Assembly (NCBI GenBank): GCA_011522905.1
Contig: WTIB01000179.1
Span: 1 to 5,803, forward strand
DNA: 5,803 nucleotides
DNA from: Crocinitomicaceae bacterium
GTDB taxonomy: Bacteria > Bacteroidota > Bacteroidia > Flavobacteriales_D > Crocinitomicaceae
Direction of reading: 5' to 3'
Shown: positions 4,878 to 5,803 of the stretch, piece after piece
Position numbering within the stretch: the stretch's first letter is position 1
Layout of the letters: every line of letters starts with the position of its first letter
Notes under the pieces: model-generated
What the model was told of the DNA's origin: nothing
What the model saw: only the letters and a program-made list of their open reading frames with translations
The model's database searches: none
Position numbers and translations under genes: made by a program

Positions 4878-5803
4878 ATGCTTGAAAATCTAAAATTGGT
4901 TCGTGATTTTTTTCCTCTTGTTCTTCTCAAAGGTCACCTAAAGTACAATTTCTTTGGGCTTTTGTATTGGGCTTTACTTTTTGCCATCATCTTTGAATCA
5001 TTCGGAGCTAATTTTGGAGTTCCATTCCTATTTTTTTCACCAGAATACCTTGGCGAAGTCAGCTTATGGTCTTTTTTACTATTGGGTTTCTCTTTGGGTG
5101 GATTTACAATGGGGTTCAATGTATACAGCTATACAAAATTAGGACCGAGATACCCCTTTTTAGTGGTTGTTTCCACCCCGTTTTTTCGATTTTGTATAAA
5201 CAATGCCTTAATACCACTGTCATTCATCATTATTTATTTGGTGAAGATGTCAAAATTTCAGCTTTATGAAGAATTTGCGCCCATATCAACTGTGCTGATA
5301 TACAATATCTTTTTTATCATTGGTTTTTCTCTTTTTATTCTTTTATCCATCTTGTATTTCTTTCCATTGAGACGAAACCGAGATTTAGATGACAGTGAGT
5401 CTGAATCAAATCCCGTTTCTTCAATAACCAATAAAGGTGCAGGCAAAAAATGGTACAATTACTTTCGGGAAAACAGGAAAAGACATATTTACTATATCGG
5501 TAGAAATTTTAAAATATATAAAAGCAGAAGTATAGCTCACTTGGATGAATCAGTGGTTAAGCAGGTCTTTTCACAGAATCGAATTAACGCCTTAATATTT
5601 GAGATCATCACTATATCTGCATTCTTAAGCCTTGGGTTTTTGCGTAATTATTCTCTTTTTGAGGTTCCTGCTTCCATGAGTATCATCACCTTATTAACCA
5701 TAATCGCTATGGTCTTTGGCGCACTAACATCATGGTTTCACCGATGGGCCTATCCTGCTATTTTTATTTCGATACTTGCCATGTCATATATTTCCAAAAA
5801 TTT
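4878..5803 (+). CDS. Multi-pass membrane protein of uncertain function, N-terminal 308 residues (runs off right edge)
   Basis: Reading from the ATG at 4878 (MLENLKLVRDFFPLVLLKGH...) there is no stop to the end of the window, giving 308 complete codons. About seven hydrophobic segments are visible: near 22-42, 62-80, 105-122, 137-162, 238-255, 266-284 and 290-305. Between the fourth and fifth lies a hydrophilic stretch of about 75 residues with many basic residues (RRNR, KGAGKK, RENRKRH, KIYKSR), so by the positive-inside rule it should face the cytoplasm. Motif-like parts include FFSPEYLGE (52-60), GFSLGGFTMGFNVYSY (70-85) and FCINNALIP (105-113). There is no signal peptide beyond the first membrane segment. 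I do not recognise a characterised family with certainty. I vaguely recall similar N-terminal membrane blocks in large Flavobacteriia proteins annotated as patatin-like phospholipases, but no GxSxG serine-hydrolase motif lies in the visible part. It sits 54 bp after hutF on the same strand, which need not mean a functional link. Confidence 0.8.
   Translation, partial: MLENLKLVRDFFPLVLLKGHLKYNFFGLLYWALLFAIIFESFGANFGVPFLFFSPEYLGEVSLWSFLLLGFSLGGFTMGFNVYSYTKLGPRYPFLVVVSTPFFRFCINNALIPLSFIIIYLVKMSKFQLYEEFAPISTVLIYNIFFIIGFSLFILLSILYFFPLRRNRDLDDSESESNPVSSITNKGAGKKWYNYFRENRKRHIYYIGRNFKIYKSRSIAHLDESVVKQVFSQNRINALIFEIITISAFLSLGFLRNYSLFEVPASMSIITLLTIIAMVFGALTSWFHRWAYPAIFISILAMSYISKN

Noticed and set aside
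4934..5458. Short open frames on both strands (4934-5119, 4954-5142, 5066-5269, 5264-5458)
   Set aside because: All lie inside the long membrane-protein frame starting at 4878, which is open throughout and has a coherent membrane-segment pattern.
1..5803. CRISPR array, insertion sequence, tRNA or rRNA gene, toxin-antitoxin or defence system
   Set aside because: No spaced direct repeats, transposase motifs, terminal inverted repeats, cloverleaf-type sequence or defence-type domains are visible; the coding space is filled by the genes listed.

Overview
The window reads as a low-GC chromosomal segment from a Bacteroidota bacterium, most likely a member of the Flavobacteriia. The grounds are the AT-rich sequence, the lack of clear Shine-Dalgarno sites before starts, a DnaA ending in the KDHATVLHAC-type signature, and a divergent hotdog thioesterase/dnaA pair that I recall from Flavobacterium-type genomes. 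The organism is inferred from these traits, not from a database match.

Layout, left to right. Positions 1-354 (+) hold the 3' end of a probable glycosyltransferase with a GT-A-like DQxLLN...WKWNxLY signature. Converging on it, at 365-568 (-), is a short remnant of an SPFH/band-7 (stomatin-like) gene, cut off just after its 'GL..IIPFI' motif. It lies 7 bp behind dnaA (576-2006, -), which is complete with all four domains. A 225-bp AT-rich divergent region (2007-2231) separates dnaA from a rightward gene set. That region carries two outward-facing promoter-like boxes sharing the core TTTGTCCT and a 17-bp palindrome. The rightward set is a YbgC-like acyl-CoA thioesterase (2232-2633), an N-formylglutamate amidohydrolase of the HutG type (2651-3469), and formimidoylglutamate deiminase HutF (3462-4823). 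After a 54-bp gap, a multi-pass membrane protein of uncertain function begins at 4878 and runs off the right edge; it is open for all 308 codons visible.

How the genes work together: HutF and HutG catalyse consecutive final steps of histidine breakdown (N-formimidoyl-glutamate to N-formyl-glutamate plus ammonia, then to glutamate plus formate). They overlap through ATGAATGAATGA, so they are probably translationally coupled. The upstream enzymes HutH, HutU and HutI are not in the window. The thioesterase lies 17 bp ahead of hutG and is probably co-transcribed, but no metabolic link is obvious. dnaA serves replication initiation; no DnaA-box cluster is visible beside it.

This is mostly ordinary housekeeping and catabolic sequence. 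I see no defence system, mobile element, CRISPR array or RNA gene. The least ordinary parts are the decayed band-7 fragment behind dnaA, the symmetrical divergent promoter region with its palindrome, and the uncharacterised membrane protein at the right edge.
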